Assembly (NCBI RefSeq): GCF_023159225.1
Contig: NC_063181.1
Span: forward strand, 22,842,073 to 22,906,072
Source: Perognathus longimembris pacificus
Lineage: Eukaryota; Chordata; Mammalia; Rodentia; Heteromyidae
Reading direction: 5' to 3'
Length of the DNA: 64,000 bases
Shown: piece by piece, positions 44,336-55,898 of the stretch
Numbering within the stretch: position 1 is the stretch's first letter
Layout: each line of letters begins with the position of its first letter
The notes under the pieces: model-generated
The model's input: the letters and a program-made list of their open reading frames with translations, nothing else
The model's database searches: none
Told to the model about the DNA's origin: nothing
Program-made: the position numbers and the translations under genes

Positions 44336-45539
44336 AATTGGGAGTTTTTAATAAGAGCCAAACTAACTCAGACATCTAAGCCATCAGTAAGACTTGGCAG
44401 AATATGAAAAGAATATTGTGATGTGACTGTTTTTATGGATCAAGTACAAATGAAGTTGACAGTGTATGGGCTGAGAACTGGAAGCTGCAGACACCGTATT
44501 TCCACTTTCTTGTGTTGACACATTGTGTGTGCAGGCAGTGCACCCAGACTGATTACAAATGTCAAGCCTTTGTTAATGTGAACCACATGCTTTTTAAATC
44601 TGAATTCCAAGATCAAGAGCTCCAAACCACAGCGTGCAAATAAAGTGTGTTTATTAATTAATGCATTCTATTAGGTTGTATTCAAACAGGGCAAGCACTT
44701 AGGAAGTTCCATCACTATTGTAAGCTTAGCATTGATTAGAATATGTAGTTCCCAATCACTGGAGGCTGAGGCATGGAACTACGTGCTGTGAGCCCAGGAC
44801 AAGGCCAAGGTGGGATTTTCCTGAAGCTCTTCCTCATCAGAGTCCGAGGCCTGACACTGGCCCATAGGATGCAGTTTTCTTCAGAAGTAGAATAATGTGA
44901 ATCCACAGGCAGCTGAAATTTGCCACTCAGGAACCTTGTGTAAGGTGTTACTTCTTCCACTAACTTCTGGCCTGGCTCTTTCGAAAGTGCATGAGAATTC
45001 AAACCCAATACTCAGAACCTGGTGAAGGAACTAGGTGTAGTTACCACACCCCACAAGAAGGTTTCCTCCACTCCATCTCCTGCAACTCCTAGAGATAAAA
45101 CCACCTCGAAGCCTCCTTGATGCAACATTCCCTCCCTCCCTCCTACACCTCCATCTGTTCTGAGAGTCTCTTATTGTCCTCACAGTAGGGGGTTACATAA
45201 TTAGAGTAAGAAGGATGACCCAACTCAATGTGTGACTTGTTCCTTACCAGTCTCAGCACCTTTCCCTTTTCAGACTATGGGATTGTATCTGAGGTAGTGC
45301 AGTTTGCTGGAAAATATTGAGGGCTAATGGGATAGTTAGTGATAGGTCATTTCCATTGCTTTGGTTTTGACCCCCCAGCTCCCCCCCGACACACAAAGAG
45401 GAATACATAAAATCCATGTTGAATATATGGTAGTATGCTCAACAAAGAGATACTAAGTAAGGTTTGCATCCTCAAAAACTTAGCATCTATGAAAAAATAA
45501 GAAAGTTAGAAGCAGTGTCTATCTATTTTTTAATAAATA
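44335..45539. other. unique noncoding sequence
   Basis: No repeat recognised. Pyrimidine-rich stretch near 45128-45160. Short frames at 44736-45008 are unassigned. Confidence 0.4.
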
Positions 45540-45860
45540 AGAATATTCAGTGAGTACTTACAATGTGTCTAGGAAGGTGGTAGGTGCTTAGGATACCACC
45601 GTGAATTAAAGACATGATCACTGCTCTCCAGACTCCTAAGAAAGTAATGCAGGTGATTTATGCTGTAGGAACATGAATGAGTAGCATTAGGCCTTGAAGA
45701 AAATGAAATACTATTGAATATGTCAGGTCTGGAAGGAGTGAAGGGAAGACATATTTGTTTGGGGCAAGGCATAAAATCAAGAATACAAGAAAAGTAAGAA
45801 AGCTGGCAGATTGGGGGCCATAAAGAAGCATCGCAAGCAGGAAGAAAGCCTGCATCTTCT
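45540..45860 (+). repeat. ancient LINE-like (L2-type) fragment
   Basis: Follows a familiar old-repeat order: TTCAGTGAGTACTTACAATG, TGGTAGGTGCTTAGGATACC, CATGATCACTGCTCTCCAG, ATGTCAGGTCTGGAAGGAG and AGGAAGAAAGCCTGCATC. Family assignment is by appearance. The frames on the minus strand here (up to 110 residues) are shadows. Confidence 0.45.
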
Positions 45861-48847
45861 GTGCAGAAGCACATAAGGAAACTTCCACGGCGCAAAGACA
45901 CCCCACCATGGAGGATGCTGCATAAGGCAGTGGGAGAAAAGAATAGTAGGAAGATTTACCTGGCAATGTTATTCAAGAGGACTAGGATTGGGGCAGGGAT
46001 GAGGGGTGGGGGGAAGTGTATAAATATGATTCAGTTAGAGCAGTTTTTCCCGAATCTAGGCATGAGCTGATTGGAGTTGTATTTGTGACAGTGAGTATTA
46101 GACATAAAAGACAGAGGGTCAAGTATTTCAAATAAGAGTTTAAAAGATTTGGCAACTGATCACAAATGTTAAAGAAGGAAAAGCAAAAATGTTTTTAGCT
46201 GAATACCCTAGGAACAGTGGTGGGACACCTTACAGAAGTGTGGAACTGGACTAAGAGAATGAGTTAGGTTTTAGGCTAGTCAAATACTTTGTTTTCTGGT
46301 GTCTTTTTCTGCATCTGTGCCTTTGGAAAAGGAGTCTTCCAGACTCATAATTCTAAGGTGTGGTTAATACACAGTAATGGTTATTTATACTTTTTCATGC
46401 TTACCTACTTCCTTTAATACCCAGCTATTTACAAAAGCTGCACATCTTTGTATACAACAGAACCTAAATTGAGATTCAGCTATAATGAGTCATTTTGTGT
46501 GACAAATTCAGAAAAATACCTTTTCAGGATCTAATAGCAATGTATTCAAAACCAGCTCTATTCTAAACAACTTTGAGCTCACTGAAGCTTACTGCCATGT
46601 AGTTATTTTCATCTCTGAAATAACTTTGATTGGATTGGCTCTGAGATGCCTTTAGGATGTTCAGTGGATCCTTGGCCACAAGCATATATCTGTTCTTCAG
46701 GATGGAAAGGAAAATCATCTACATATTTATGGAAGATGAGGCTGCCCTGAGTCCTGCTTATCTTTTCTCAGTTTCTCCTGCATAAAACTTTCAGATGGTG
46801 AATAAGGAGCTAATCTTATGCTTAGAATAAGTGATGCTTTAAAGGTTACTTGTTACTGTTTTCTCACCATTAGACTCATTATAGCTTCTTCAAGAGCCTA
46901 TAGAGAGAGTAATGTCAAGAATGGCATTTCATGTTCAAAAGCAAATTTGCTAAAGCATGTCTTCATTTTTGCTTCTATTTCTAACCAAAATAGACTACAA
47001 GGATATCTGATTCATTTCAGGGACTAATTTTTTGTGTAAGATGGGAAAGAAGAATGATAACTACGCCTCCTAAATCCTGTTTGCTTGCTTTCTGTTTGTA
47101 GCGGCTTTTATTTCACATGAGTAGAAAAAGAAAACTGATTTGGAAGACTTTTTACTTGTATGTACTGTAACTATAACATAAAAGAGCAAATCATTGTGGT
47201 TTGGAGCTGTGAGGTTTTCAAGAGTCTGTGCATAGATATTGCTGCTCATTCTCAGACTCACGGCTATCACTATCCAGAAGAGTTCTAACATAAGAGACAA
47301 TCTTTTCTTGTGAAATAAATTCAGAAATATGAAAGCGAATAAACCTTTGGCTAAATCACTTTTGAAAACCATATTTTTACTTCTTGGTTGTACCTTAGCA
47401 TTTTGGGTTGAATATCTAATTCAGCTAAAATATATTCATTTACAGATGAATAGCAATTCTCAGGGTCAGCTGCTTCGTTTTACAACTAAATGTATCAAAA
47501 TATGTCAAAATAACATATTACAGGAAAGTGTGACCCTGGAAACCTCTATAAAGAAAAAGCTAGTAGTAAGTAGTTCAAATCTTTTAAATAATGTCATTTT
47601 AACAAAAAAGAAAATGTCACATTGTTTGTTACTTTTTTATAACATTATAACTTGAATTGACATTGGTATTAGGACCTGGGACCCTAAGCATTTTTTGAGT
47701 GAATGAATGGATGGGTTTTGTTACATCCTGACCTTCAATGAGAAGGAAGACTTGGGACTGAACATATTAAAGCTATAATGGATGACTCTGAATTTTAAAA
47801 GTTGCAATAATGAAATTGACATTTGTTCAAAATATATTGCATCATTTAAAAAAAAAGACATCCCAATAAATCATTAGCAAATGACCTGGTTTTCCATATC
47901 TTTGCTGCTGTGTGATATCTTTAAAAATTCATTCTTCATTCCCAAATCTCTCTTCTATTATTGTAAAAAGGTGTATTAAAACTAAAATGGCAATACCAAG
48001 GCATTGAACATCCCTCTCAGAACTGATATGCACGTAATTTTGTATCCAATAACCTTGAGATTCTTTTTCAGGTATATATTATATAGCACACTTTTGCCTG
48101 TTTTTATAAATTTGAATCCCATTGAATTCAAATACTTGAAATTTCTCTTTTCAGATGTTTCCTCCTCTTTAGTATAAGCATCTAAAAGTGTTACACAGAT
48201 TTCGAGAGGAAAAAGCAAACAGGATTCTAACCTCATACCCCTTTTTCAGGAGGAGACATTTTATTGACCAGGAGAGTTTCCCTTTCAGATCCATGCTTAG
48301 TAAATCATTATAGAAATAGAGATAAATATTAACTTATATGTGCTCAAATTTTAACTTCTTCCAATTCCATGGGAAAAACAATCCACACCAATTTATCAAC
48401 CAATTGTCCCAGAGGTCCTTCCCTTCTATTTCTTTAGTAGACATTCCCTTCTCTGATAATAATGCATAAATAGAATGCAGACGGAAATATATACCGTATT
48501 TCTAAGGCAGCATGGGCTAAAACCTTTGAAGGCTCATTGACTGGAAAGGTTGTGCTTCTTTCCCCAGAGAAAACCTTACACCCAGGTACAAACATTTGTT
48601 TTCTGTGGTCTCCAAAAGGGTACCATTCTAAAAGGAGGGAAGACGAAGGAATTCTCGGCAAGAGAACGTGGTGGAAGGGGGTGGTGGAAGGGGGTGGGAG
48701 GGGCTCTCCTCCTTATGGTTGGTTAACAGGTTGGTTAACATGTTGGCGTTTCCTAAGACACGAAATTTAACTTGCCTAATAGTCATGCTCGCTCGCATAT
48801 TCTTTTCTTAATAAAAAATAGTGGCCTTGGTGTGGATAAAACAGAAT
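45861..48847. other. unique noncoding sequence
   Basis: About 3 kb without a recognised mobile element. A G-rich run at 48677-48707 and a small duplicated GGTTGGTTAACA at 48718-48741 are the only notable textures. Confidence 0.45.
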
Positions 48848-48900
48848 TCATCCATCCATCCATCTATCCATTCATTCATTCATTCATTCATTCATTCATG
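48848..48900 (+). repeat. (CATC)n/(CATT)n microsatellite
   Basis: CATC units pass into CATT units over about 52 nt. No SINE is adjacent. Confidence 0.93.
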
Positions 48901-49054
48901 AAACATCCTTCTTCAAAGAGGAAGGTCCCTTGGCCTGTTTTATTCATGTGTAGAACTTAGAAGGGATCGCTGAGGAGAGGGCCGTAGTCCTTGATTCCAT
49001 CACTTTCCTGTTAGGTTAGCAAGAAGATGTGTGCTATTTAAGAGTGAAACCTCA

Positions 49055-49949
49055 AAATGAGAATGGCCAATAGACATATGAAAAAATGCTCTACATCACT
49101 GGCCATAAAGGAAATGCAAATCAAAACAACATTGAGATTCCATCTCACCCCAGCAAGAATGTCATATATCAAGAAAACTAATAATAACAATTGTTGGAGG
49201 GGATGTGGCCAAAAGGGAACCCTACTTCATTGTTGGTGGGAATGTAAACTGGTTCAGCCACTCTGGCAAGCAGTATGGAGATTCCTCAGAAGGCTCAATA
49301 TAGAACTCCCCTATGACCCAGCAGCCCCACTGTTGGGTATCTATCCAAAAGCCCACAAACAAAATCACAGTAATGCCACCAGCACAACAATGTTCATCGC
49401 AGCACAATTTGTCATAGCGAGAAGCTGGAACCAACCCAGATGCCCCTCCATAGATGAATGGATCAGGAAAATGTGGTACATTTACACAATGGAATTTTAT
49501 GCCTCTATCAGAAAGAATGACATTGTTCCATTTGTAAGGAAATGGAAGGACTTGGAAAAAGTTATACTAAGTGAAGTGAGCCAGACCCAAAGAAACATGG
49601 ACACTATGGCCTCCCTTATTGGGAATAATTAGTATAGGTTTAGGCAAGCCATAGCAGAGCACCACAAGGCCCAATAGCTATACCCTTAGAAACACATAAG
49701 ATGATGCTAATTGAAATGAACTCCATGTTATGGAAACAAGTGATATATCACAGTTGTAACCACTTTCAACGTCCTATGTGTATGTGTAGTTTCTATTATA
49801 GATAATGTTTTGTATCACCTTCCTATGTTTGTACCTACACTATCTCTGTAATCTTATATTGGAAACCGTGTTTACTGGTATTGGAAGTAGGAAATTCAAA
49901 GGGAATACCAAATTCGAGAGACACAGGGTAAAAAAAGAGAAATAACTAC

Positions 49950-49975
<26 letters not shown>
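49055..49975 (+). mobile_element. 5'-truncated L1 with perfect target duplication
   Basis: Comprises an ORF2 C-terminal segment, about 320 nt of 3' UTR (49633-49955) and a 22-nt A tail (49956-49977, its end overlapping the duplication). The 15-bp duplication AAGAGTGAAACCTCA is exact at 49040-49054 and 49976-49990. The site reads TT/AAGA, a common variant of the L1 endonuclease target. An open coding frame, exact duplication and pure tail indicate a recent insertion. The 3' UTR matches the minus-strand copy at 43415-43750 but stops before that copy's G-rich tract. Confidence 0.93.
49057..49632 (+). pseudogene. L1 ORF2 C-terminal fragment (reverse transcriptase protein end)
   Basis: 191 residues in one open frame ending TAG at 49630-49632. 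Full-length L1 ORF2p is about 1,275 residues in the human element and carries an endonuclease, a reverse transcriptase and a C-terminal cysteine-rich segment. Only the last part is present, so both catalytic domains are missing. The C-X3-C-X7-H-X4-C motif is intact: [18 protein letters not shown], with C46, C50, H58 and C63. Downstream, [13 protein letters not shown] resembles the L1 tail. The ATG used is simply the first internal Met after the truncation point. No promoter is present, so this is not a functional gene. Confidence 0.93.
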
Positions 49976-49980
<5 letters not shown>

Positions 49981-49990
49981 TGAAACCTCA

Positions 49991-50598
49991 GGCTCAGTTG
50001 TTCCTGACAACTCACAGATCAGCAAAGAGGGCCGTCAAGGGTTCAGAAAAATGTGGCAAGCGAGGGTTTCCAGTGACTGGAAATGGCTTCGTCTGTACTG
50101 TGATATTCTGACCAATCAGGTAAATGCACCAAATGAGGAAAAGAAAAACAAAACAAGAAGCTAGGACAAATAGTTTTGGCTCTAGCACCACCCTTTTTAG
50201 CAAGGAAGACTTTTCTACAGACCCCTCCTGTCCTGATAATGTCATACAAATTTGATCCATTAGGATATTTTTTTTTATCTTGCTTCTCAGCCACAAAGCT
50301 GTCTTTTATGTACTGGGTCACTTGACCTCCTCTGGGGTCGTCACTCAGAGACATTCTGAGTCCCAGAAAAATGAACACAATCCTTCCAATAGAAATCATT
50401 TCTATGGGAAAGTGCAGTTCCTATTTGAGCTTGAGTTACAGGGAACATTTCTCCTTGCATTCCAGCAGCCACAACAGAAGAGAGCTGATCTCACTTGAAC
50501 TGTAATAGCTTTGGACATATTTTTCCCTGTTGGGCCAAACCCGAGAACCCAGTACAAAATATTGTGTCCTTTTTGTATTGGCTGATGTTGGCTCTAGT

Positions 50599-50599
<1 letters not shown>
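49991..50599. other. unique noncoding sequence
   Basis: Nothing recognised. Overlapping minus frames at 50012-50399 have no known family. Confidence 0.35.

Positions 50600-50646
<47 letters not shown>
50600..50646 (+). repeat. (GT)n microsatellite at a SINE tail
   Basis: About 23 GT units in the tail position of the minus-strand SINE that follows. Confidence 0.95.
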
Positions 50647-50647
<1 letters not shown>

Positions 50648-50651
50648 ACAC

Positions 50652-50884
50652 GCCTGTGTACCATTAATGGGGATTGAACTTAGGGCCTAGGCACTGTCCC
50701 TTAGTGATGTCACTCAGGGCTAACACTTTACCAGCTGAGCCACAGATTCACTTCTGGCTTCTTGGTGGTTAACTGGAGATAAGATCTCACAGACTTTTCT
50801 GCCCAAGCAGGCTTCCAATCATGATCCTCAGATCTGAGTCTCCTCAGGAGCTAGGATTACAGGTATGAGCCACCAATGCTTACC
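50652..50884 (-). repeat. B1-Geo dimeric SINE, minus strand
   Basis: GGGGATTGAACTTAGGGCCT, TTACCAGCTGAGCCACAG and TTCTGGCTTCTTGGTGGTT (reversed right half), then AGATCTCACAGACTTTTCTG, GAGCTAGGATTACAGGTATG and AGCCACCAATGC (reversed B1 half). Confidence 0.8.
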
Positions 50885-51261
50885 TCATGCCTTCAGTTCT
50901 TTAACACTGATTGGATGGGAAAGACTACTCCAGCTCTATCCTTTCATGAGTGATCAGTCATCTAGATACTGATGAGAACAAATTTTGTGTGGTTAATAGA
51001 TTTAAACCCACCCTGAAAGTGTATCTAAAACAGTAAAATCTTCAATAAGATTTTCATCTTCTTTAGTTACTGATGTTTCCCCAAAAAGATCTATATACTA
51101 TCTTGAATGCTTTTTATAAATGTACATATTGAAAGATCGTGTTCTTATTTTAAATCCCTATATCCAAAAGTCAACGGTCCTAGACAGATGTCAGTAATGA
51201 AAATGATTTTAATGATAACATGGACAGTGAAAAACAACTCAAAAGGCAAGACTGGTAACTC
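50885..51261. other. unique noncoding sequence
   Basis: Nothing recognised. Confidence 0.35.
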
Positions 51262-51343
51262 TCTTATTCTGAAAAGGATTCAGTGCACTCAGAAACTGTT
51301 TGTCTTATTCTGAAAAGGATGCAGTGCACTCAGAAAGCGTTTG
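51262..51343 (+). repeat. 41-bp tandem duplication
   Basis: Units 51262-51302 and 51303-51343 are the same length and differ at three positions. Each starts TCTTATTCTGAAAAGGAT. No flanking repeat explains it. Confidence 0.9.
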
Positions 51344-51821
51344 CACCTAGTGGTGTATATGGTTCCCACTGCGTGCAGGCCTGGGTTCTTCGGGCAAATA
51401 TGGAGGTGAGGAGCAGATCATGAAGAGGCCAGAAGCTGCTTTATCTCTGTCTAAAATGTGCCACAATATTATTTTTTGTTGGGTCTTGCTAATGAGTACC
51501 TCTCAGCTGGCATATTGCCACTTGGATTTTTTTCTTAAAAAGATGTTTTCCTTGTGTAAAGTAAATTTGTCATTTTTCTCCTTATCACCTATTGCTGTAA
51601 TTAATGGCTCACACTTGCTGTGTAGAAGCTCAATTAACATCAGTGCCACATAGAAATTAAGAAGGCAAGAGGAGCCCACACGAGGGTAAAGACAAAGATG
51701 AGGAATGGCCTTAGAAAAGAGGGCCAAAAACGAGAAGGACATGCATGAAAATCAAAACATAAAAGTTTCTCCTATGAAAATATTTAGCCTTGTACTCACC
51801 TAGTGATTCCTCCAAAACAAT

Positions 51822-51823
<2 letters not shown>
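51344..51823. other. unique noncoding sequence
   Basis: Nothing recognised. Confidence 0.35.

Positions 51824-51870
<47 letters not shown>
51824..51870 (+). repeat. (GT)n microsatellite at a SINE tail
   Basis: About 23 GT units joined directly to the minus-strand SINE at 51871. Confidence 0.95.
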
Positions 51871-51873
<3 letters not shown>

Positions 51874-52082
51874 GTACTGGATCTTAAGTTCACTGCTCCT
51901 TACCTTTTCTGCTCAAAGCTGGCATTCTACCACTGGAGCCACAGCTCCATTTCTAGCATTTTTGCTGGTTAATTGAAGATAAGAGTCTCATGAACTTTCC
52001 TGCTGGTCTGGCTTAGAACTGTGATCCTCATTTCAGCCTCCTGAGTAGCTAGGATTACAGGCATGAGCCACTGGGTGCCTGG
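51871..52082 (-). repeat. B1-Geo dimeric SINE, minus strand
   Basis: GCTGGTACTGGATCTTAAG, GCTCAAAGCTGGCATTCTAC and TGGAGCCACAGCTCCATTTC, then AGAGTCTCATGAACTTTCC, GAGTAGCTAGGATTACAGGC and ATGAGCCACTGGGTGCC. Confidence 0.82.
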
Positions 52083-52857
52083 ATAACATGTGTTTGATAT
52101 ACCATGCAGGATTACTAGTGGGAGAGATGAAATAATTGCTCATTCACAACATTTGGATAAAACGTATTTTTCTCTTTGTTTCCTTAAAATGGATTCCATT
52201 TGTGCATTTGTGTGCATGAGAAAAGCATGTGCCATCCCTTTTCATTTGCTTCTTTATTTAAATCAAATGTCTTCCTCTGTCATTGCTTCAATGTGCTAAA
52301 AAAGAAAAAAAAAAGGAAAAAAGCTGCAGCGAAGGCAAGAGTTAAAAAAGAGTATAACCTGCTGTACCTTCCCATTGGCTGTAGTAGCTTGATCCCTGGA
52401 CTTATCCTTAAGCCCTGCTCCAGTGGTCAAGAGCCGTTATCTAAAGCCTGTCCCTCATAGCTTTCTTCACTCTTGAGCCCAGTGATGGCCTGTCAGTCAT
52501 CAGGTAGGCAATGTGGTGATTACATGGAAAGGAATTTCTTGATGTTAACTAACAAGATAACTATTTTAGCATGCTTTTTCACTTTTAAGACGCTTCTTCA
52601 TGGAAGGTTTCTGACTAGGAGTGTTTCCTTTGTAGCTAACCCTTGGATGAAATGTTTTCACTACCCCTTTTGGAAATGTAACTGAGAGCAGCTAAGGGAT
52701 TCTGAGAAATGGGATTTTACAAGCAGCAGATTGTGTGGGTAGACACTGATTTTCACATTTTCTGTTTCTGAAAGAAACAACTAAGGTACAGTTACAAACG
52801 AATTAGGGATGACCGCTCTTTTTTTTTTCCTTAGTCTGACCCACATTGGGGCCTACT
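52083..52857. other. unique noncoding sequence
   Basis: An A-rich run near 52299-52322 is not attached to a recognised element. Nothing else found. Confidence 0.4.
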
Positions 52858-53210
52858 ATTTTTTAAATTAAATTTTATTGACTAGGAGATCTATAGAGGG
52901 GGTACAGATACATAAGGTAGTGAGTACATTTCTTGTTATATTTGTTACACCCTCGCTCATTTTTCTTTCCTTTCCCTAGTTTAGGTACACATATATACAA
53001 TATCCAGTGTACCAAAAACATATGCAGTAACCACCTGGAGTATGCCAAAGGAAATTCACATAGTAAATTAAACATAACAATAAAATCCTCCTGTTTCCTT
53101 GTCTTGGAGTTGATTTTGCTTAGCCTTATCTTATATAATCATATGTACATAGCTGTTGAGCTATTGTGATCCTCTGATAGATCTATTCTAGACCTCGTTA
53201 TATTTAGTAA
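52858..53210 (-). mobile_element. L1 3'-end fragment, minus strand
   Basis: AGAGGGGGTACAGATACATA, GAGTACATTTCTTGTTATAT, TTGTTACACCCTCGCTCATT, then diverged 3' UTR. Longer and older than the 28195 copy. The 5' limit is approximate. Confidence 0.6.
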
Positions 53211-53410
53211 TTGTTTGGTTTTGGATACATAACGTAAAGCCTCTGACCCAAACATGTGGAAATACCATTTGAAAAGAAGTTTGTAATTTTACAGACATGA
53301 TCTACACAATCATATGGGATCACCACTCTTGAAGATTCACTTATGGGTGAGTCAGCCAGTGGGGTCCAAGAGTGTGATTTTTACCTTGTTGTTTTTGTTT
53401 TGTTGTTTGG
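53211..53410. other. unique noncoding sequence
   Basis: Nothing recognised. Confidence 0.35.
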
Positions 53411-53605
53411 AGGGGAGCAGTACTGGATTTGAATTCAGGGGTCCATGCTTGCTAATTGGTTGCTTTACCACTGACACCTTTTTTGTAATGGTTATTTCTA
53501 ATTTAGGGTCTTGCCTTCTGCCCCAGTACACATCTGAACCTTGATCTGTCTATTTTAATCTTCCCATTGTAGCTGGAATGACAGCCACCCACCACCATGC
53601 CCAGC
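53411..53605 (-). repeat. ID plus B1 composite SINE, minus strand
   Basis: GCAGTACTGGATTTGAATTC (reversed ID B-box side) and TTTACCACTGACACC, then a B1-like half ending ATTGTAGCTGGAATGACAGC, CACCCACCACCATGCC. Confidence 0.6.
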
Positions 53606-53725
53606 TTCTTCCACTGAGATACAATCTTATGGACTTTTTCTGCCTAGGCTGGCCTGGAATTGTGATCCTCTCTATCTTAGCCTGCTAGGTAGCTAAGATG
53701 ATAGGAATGCTGTAGCATGTTCAAC
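53606..53725 (-). repeat. B1-like unit, minus strand (second of three)
   Basis: AGATACAATCTTATGGAC, TGCCTAGGCTGGCCTGGAAT, GTGATCCTCTCTATCTTAGC and TAGCTAAGATGATAGGAATG. Confidence 0.6.
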
Positions 53726-53850
53726 TATTGTTTGAAATGAAATCTTACCATCTTTTCTGCCCAGGGTGCTCTTGAACCATGATCCTCCATTTCTCTGCCT
53801 CCAATGTAGCTATGATTATAATTGTGCACCACCGGCACCCAGATAGAAAT
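53726..53850 (-). repeat. B1-like unit, minus strand (third of three)
   Basis: GAAATCTTACCATCTTTTCT, GCCCAGGGTGCTCTTGAACC, ATGATCCTCCATTTCTCTGC and GTAGCTATGATTATAATTGT with CACCGGCACC. Confidence 0.6.
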
Positions 53851-54169
53851 AGGTTTCATATAATCCTAGTTTAAGTGCTCTGGGATGTATAGGGTCATTT
53901 CTTTTCTAAATTCAGACCCCAAGAGGATGTTTTTCCTTGTGTGTCTGCCATGTCGATACATGGCAGCTAGAATAACAGTGAAGATTTCCCATGGAGGAGG
54001 AATTCATCCTTGGATAGTCATTCTCACTATTTTCTATGCCTTTGCCACCTCCTTAATTCTAAGCAATGATAGATGAAATATAAGGGAAAGCTTTGAAATA
54101 CATCTGTAATCAAAAAGAAGATAAATATATCTCTGCCTGAGAAAAATACTAGAAAGGTACTAGTAAGTA
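53851..54169. other. unique noncoding sequence
   Basis: Nothing recognised. Confidence 0.35.
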
Positions 54170-55160
54170 AAGCTGAAGTGAGGGCTTACTGTATGCCACT
54201 AGGGTTTGATTTCAGCAGGATGGCAAGAGTGGAACTCATTCCACCTGATATCTAGACCTGACCCAGTTCTGTGTTTCAAACCAGGGACTGTGTCAAAACT
54301 CAAAAGTAGTGAAAAGGAGGATAAAAAGTAGTCCATAAACTACTCCCCAGCAAGAACAGTGTCCAGAGGTGGCTGAGTTGGGCAAATGCAGCCTCCTAGC
54401 TTTCTAGCTTGGACACTGCATATGTAACATCTCCAGCTTCATGAGAGGAGCAGCACTTCATATAGCAATGCAGATGCGGTCTTGGAACGCACATGCAGTG
54501 GGCAGGATGGAGGTGGAGAAGATTCCCATGCAAGAAGAGCTGAGTGAAGAAAGAGAGGCAGAGGAAGAGAATATAGAAAATGCTATTTAAGCGGAGTATG
54601 CAAATCTAAATTCCAAGGTGTATAAATAAAACTTGATGGTAAGAAAGCCAGTGAAATAAATGTGGATTCACTGCATGTAAAATGAAACTAACTAATTCTA
54701 AATATTTTAGAGTTTTTTAATATTCTCAGAGTATAAGATAAAAAATTATGAAACAAAGTAGAAATGTAAAAAGAAAGAACCATTAAAATGTTTGGAAACT
54801 ATTGTCCTTGAACATACGGTCCTTAAAAATATTAGTAAGATTAGCAAATTCAACATAATTAAAGAAAAAAAATTAGTTACCTGTGATAGCATCAGTGAAT
54901 TAAACCAGAATAAAGCACAAAGAAATATATGGCAAAATAAATAACAATAAAAGAACAAATTAGGCAGTAAAGTGATAAGATTCAAGATGCAGTAGGAATG
55001 TCAAAAAGAGAGTGTGAATGAAATAGAAGACAAGTAGTTCTCAAAAAAATATTAGCTAAAGATTCCCTAGATCTGATAGATGAACAGACAAAACGAAACT
55101 GAAGTATTGCTAGTTAAATAAGCTTTGACTTAAAAAAATAAAAAAGCATGAGAGGTACAG
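54170..55160 (+). mobile_element. old L1 ORF1-region fragment (tentative)
   Basis: AT-rich, A-biased text such as GTGAATTAAACCAGAATAAA, GCACAAAGAAATATATGGCA and AATATTAGCTAAAGATTCCC resembles the ORF1 coding part of older mammalian L1 or HAL1 elements. It is broken by many stops. Limits and subfamily are uncertain. Confidence 0.45.
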
Positions 55161-55271
55161 ATCTAAGAACTTTCAACTAAGTTAGAAAATTCTAGGGGAT
55201 GTTTGCCTTGGACTTCTGCTTGGGGCCCTTCTTCCCCACAGAGTCACATAAACACAGGGAGCTGCTTAAGC

Positions 55272-55366
55272 AAGGGCACGCCCAAGCTGGCTTTGAATCA
55301 TGAATGTCTGATCTTAGCCTCCTGAGTAGCTAGCATTACAGGTGTGAGCCACCATTACCTGGACTA
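55272..55366 (-). repeat. B1 half of a SINE, minus strand
   Basis: CCAAGCTGGCTTTGAATCAT, CTGATCTTAGCCTCCTGAGT, AGCTAGCATTACAGGTGTG and AGCCACCATTACC. The right-hand module is absent. Confidence 0.65.
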
Positions 55367-55369
55367 CAT

Positions 55370-55884
55370 TTCATAACTTTTGAATCTTTTAAATCAAGTA
55401 GAAAATATTGTAAATGATAATATTATTTACTCCCTTAGTACTGATGTGTAATATTGGCTATATTACAATATTGGATTATGTAAGTATACTGAAACAATCC
55501 TGTAAGTTGTAAGATCATAGTTGAAAATTATGTTATTTGTTTAATGCAGAGCTCGTGCAATATATTCTTTCCTAAGTTTTTATAGCCAGGAAACAGTTAT
55601 TCTTGTGAATAATCTTGATGTCTTCCTTTAGAAAGTAGAAAATATATAACTTAAAAATTTTATCTTTGCTAGAGTTGCTAGGAAACTCCTACTCAAATTT
55701 TGTACCTAACTGTGGTGACTGGACTTTTTGATGTCATATCAGACCAACCCAGTATTTATTTTGCTAACAGTCTTCTCATGTTCTTTCTAACTATGGTCCT
55801 GTCAGAATTTAATTTTAATTGTTTATATTGTTTCATTTTTATGCTTGAAATGTAGTTGGTGCATGAAATGTATTAGATAGTGTG
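55370..55884. other. AT-rich unique noncoding sequence
   Basis: Nothing recognised. Confidence 0.4.
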
Positions 55885-55898
55885 ATGAATTTCTTTTA

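Noticed and set aside
45569..45966. two overlapping minus-strand frames of about 100 residues
   Set aside because: They lie over an ancient LINE-like repeat and have no recognised domain.
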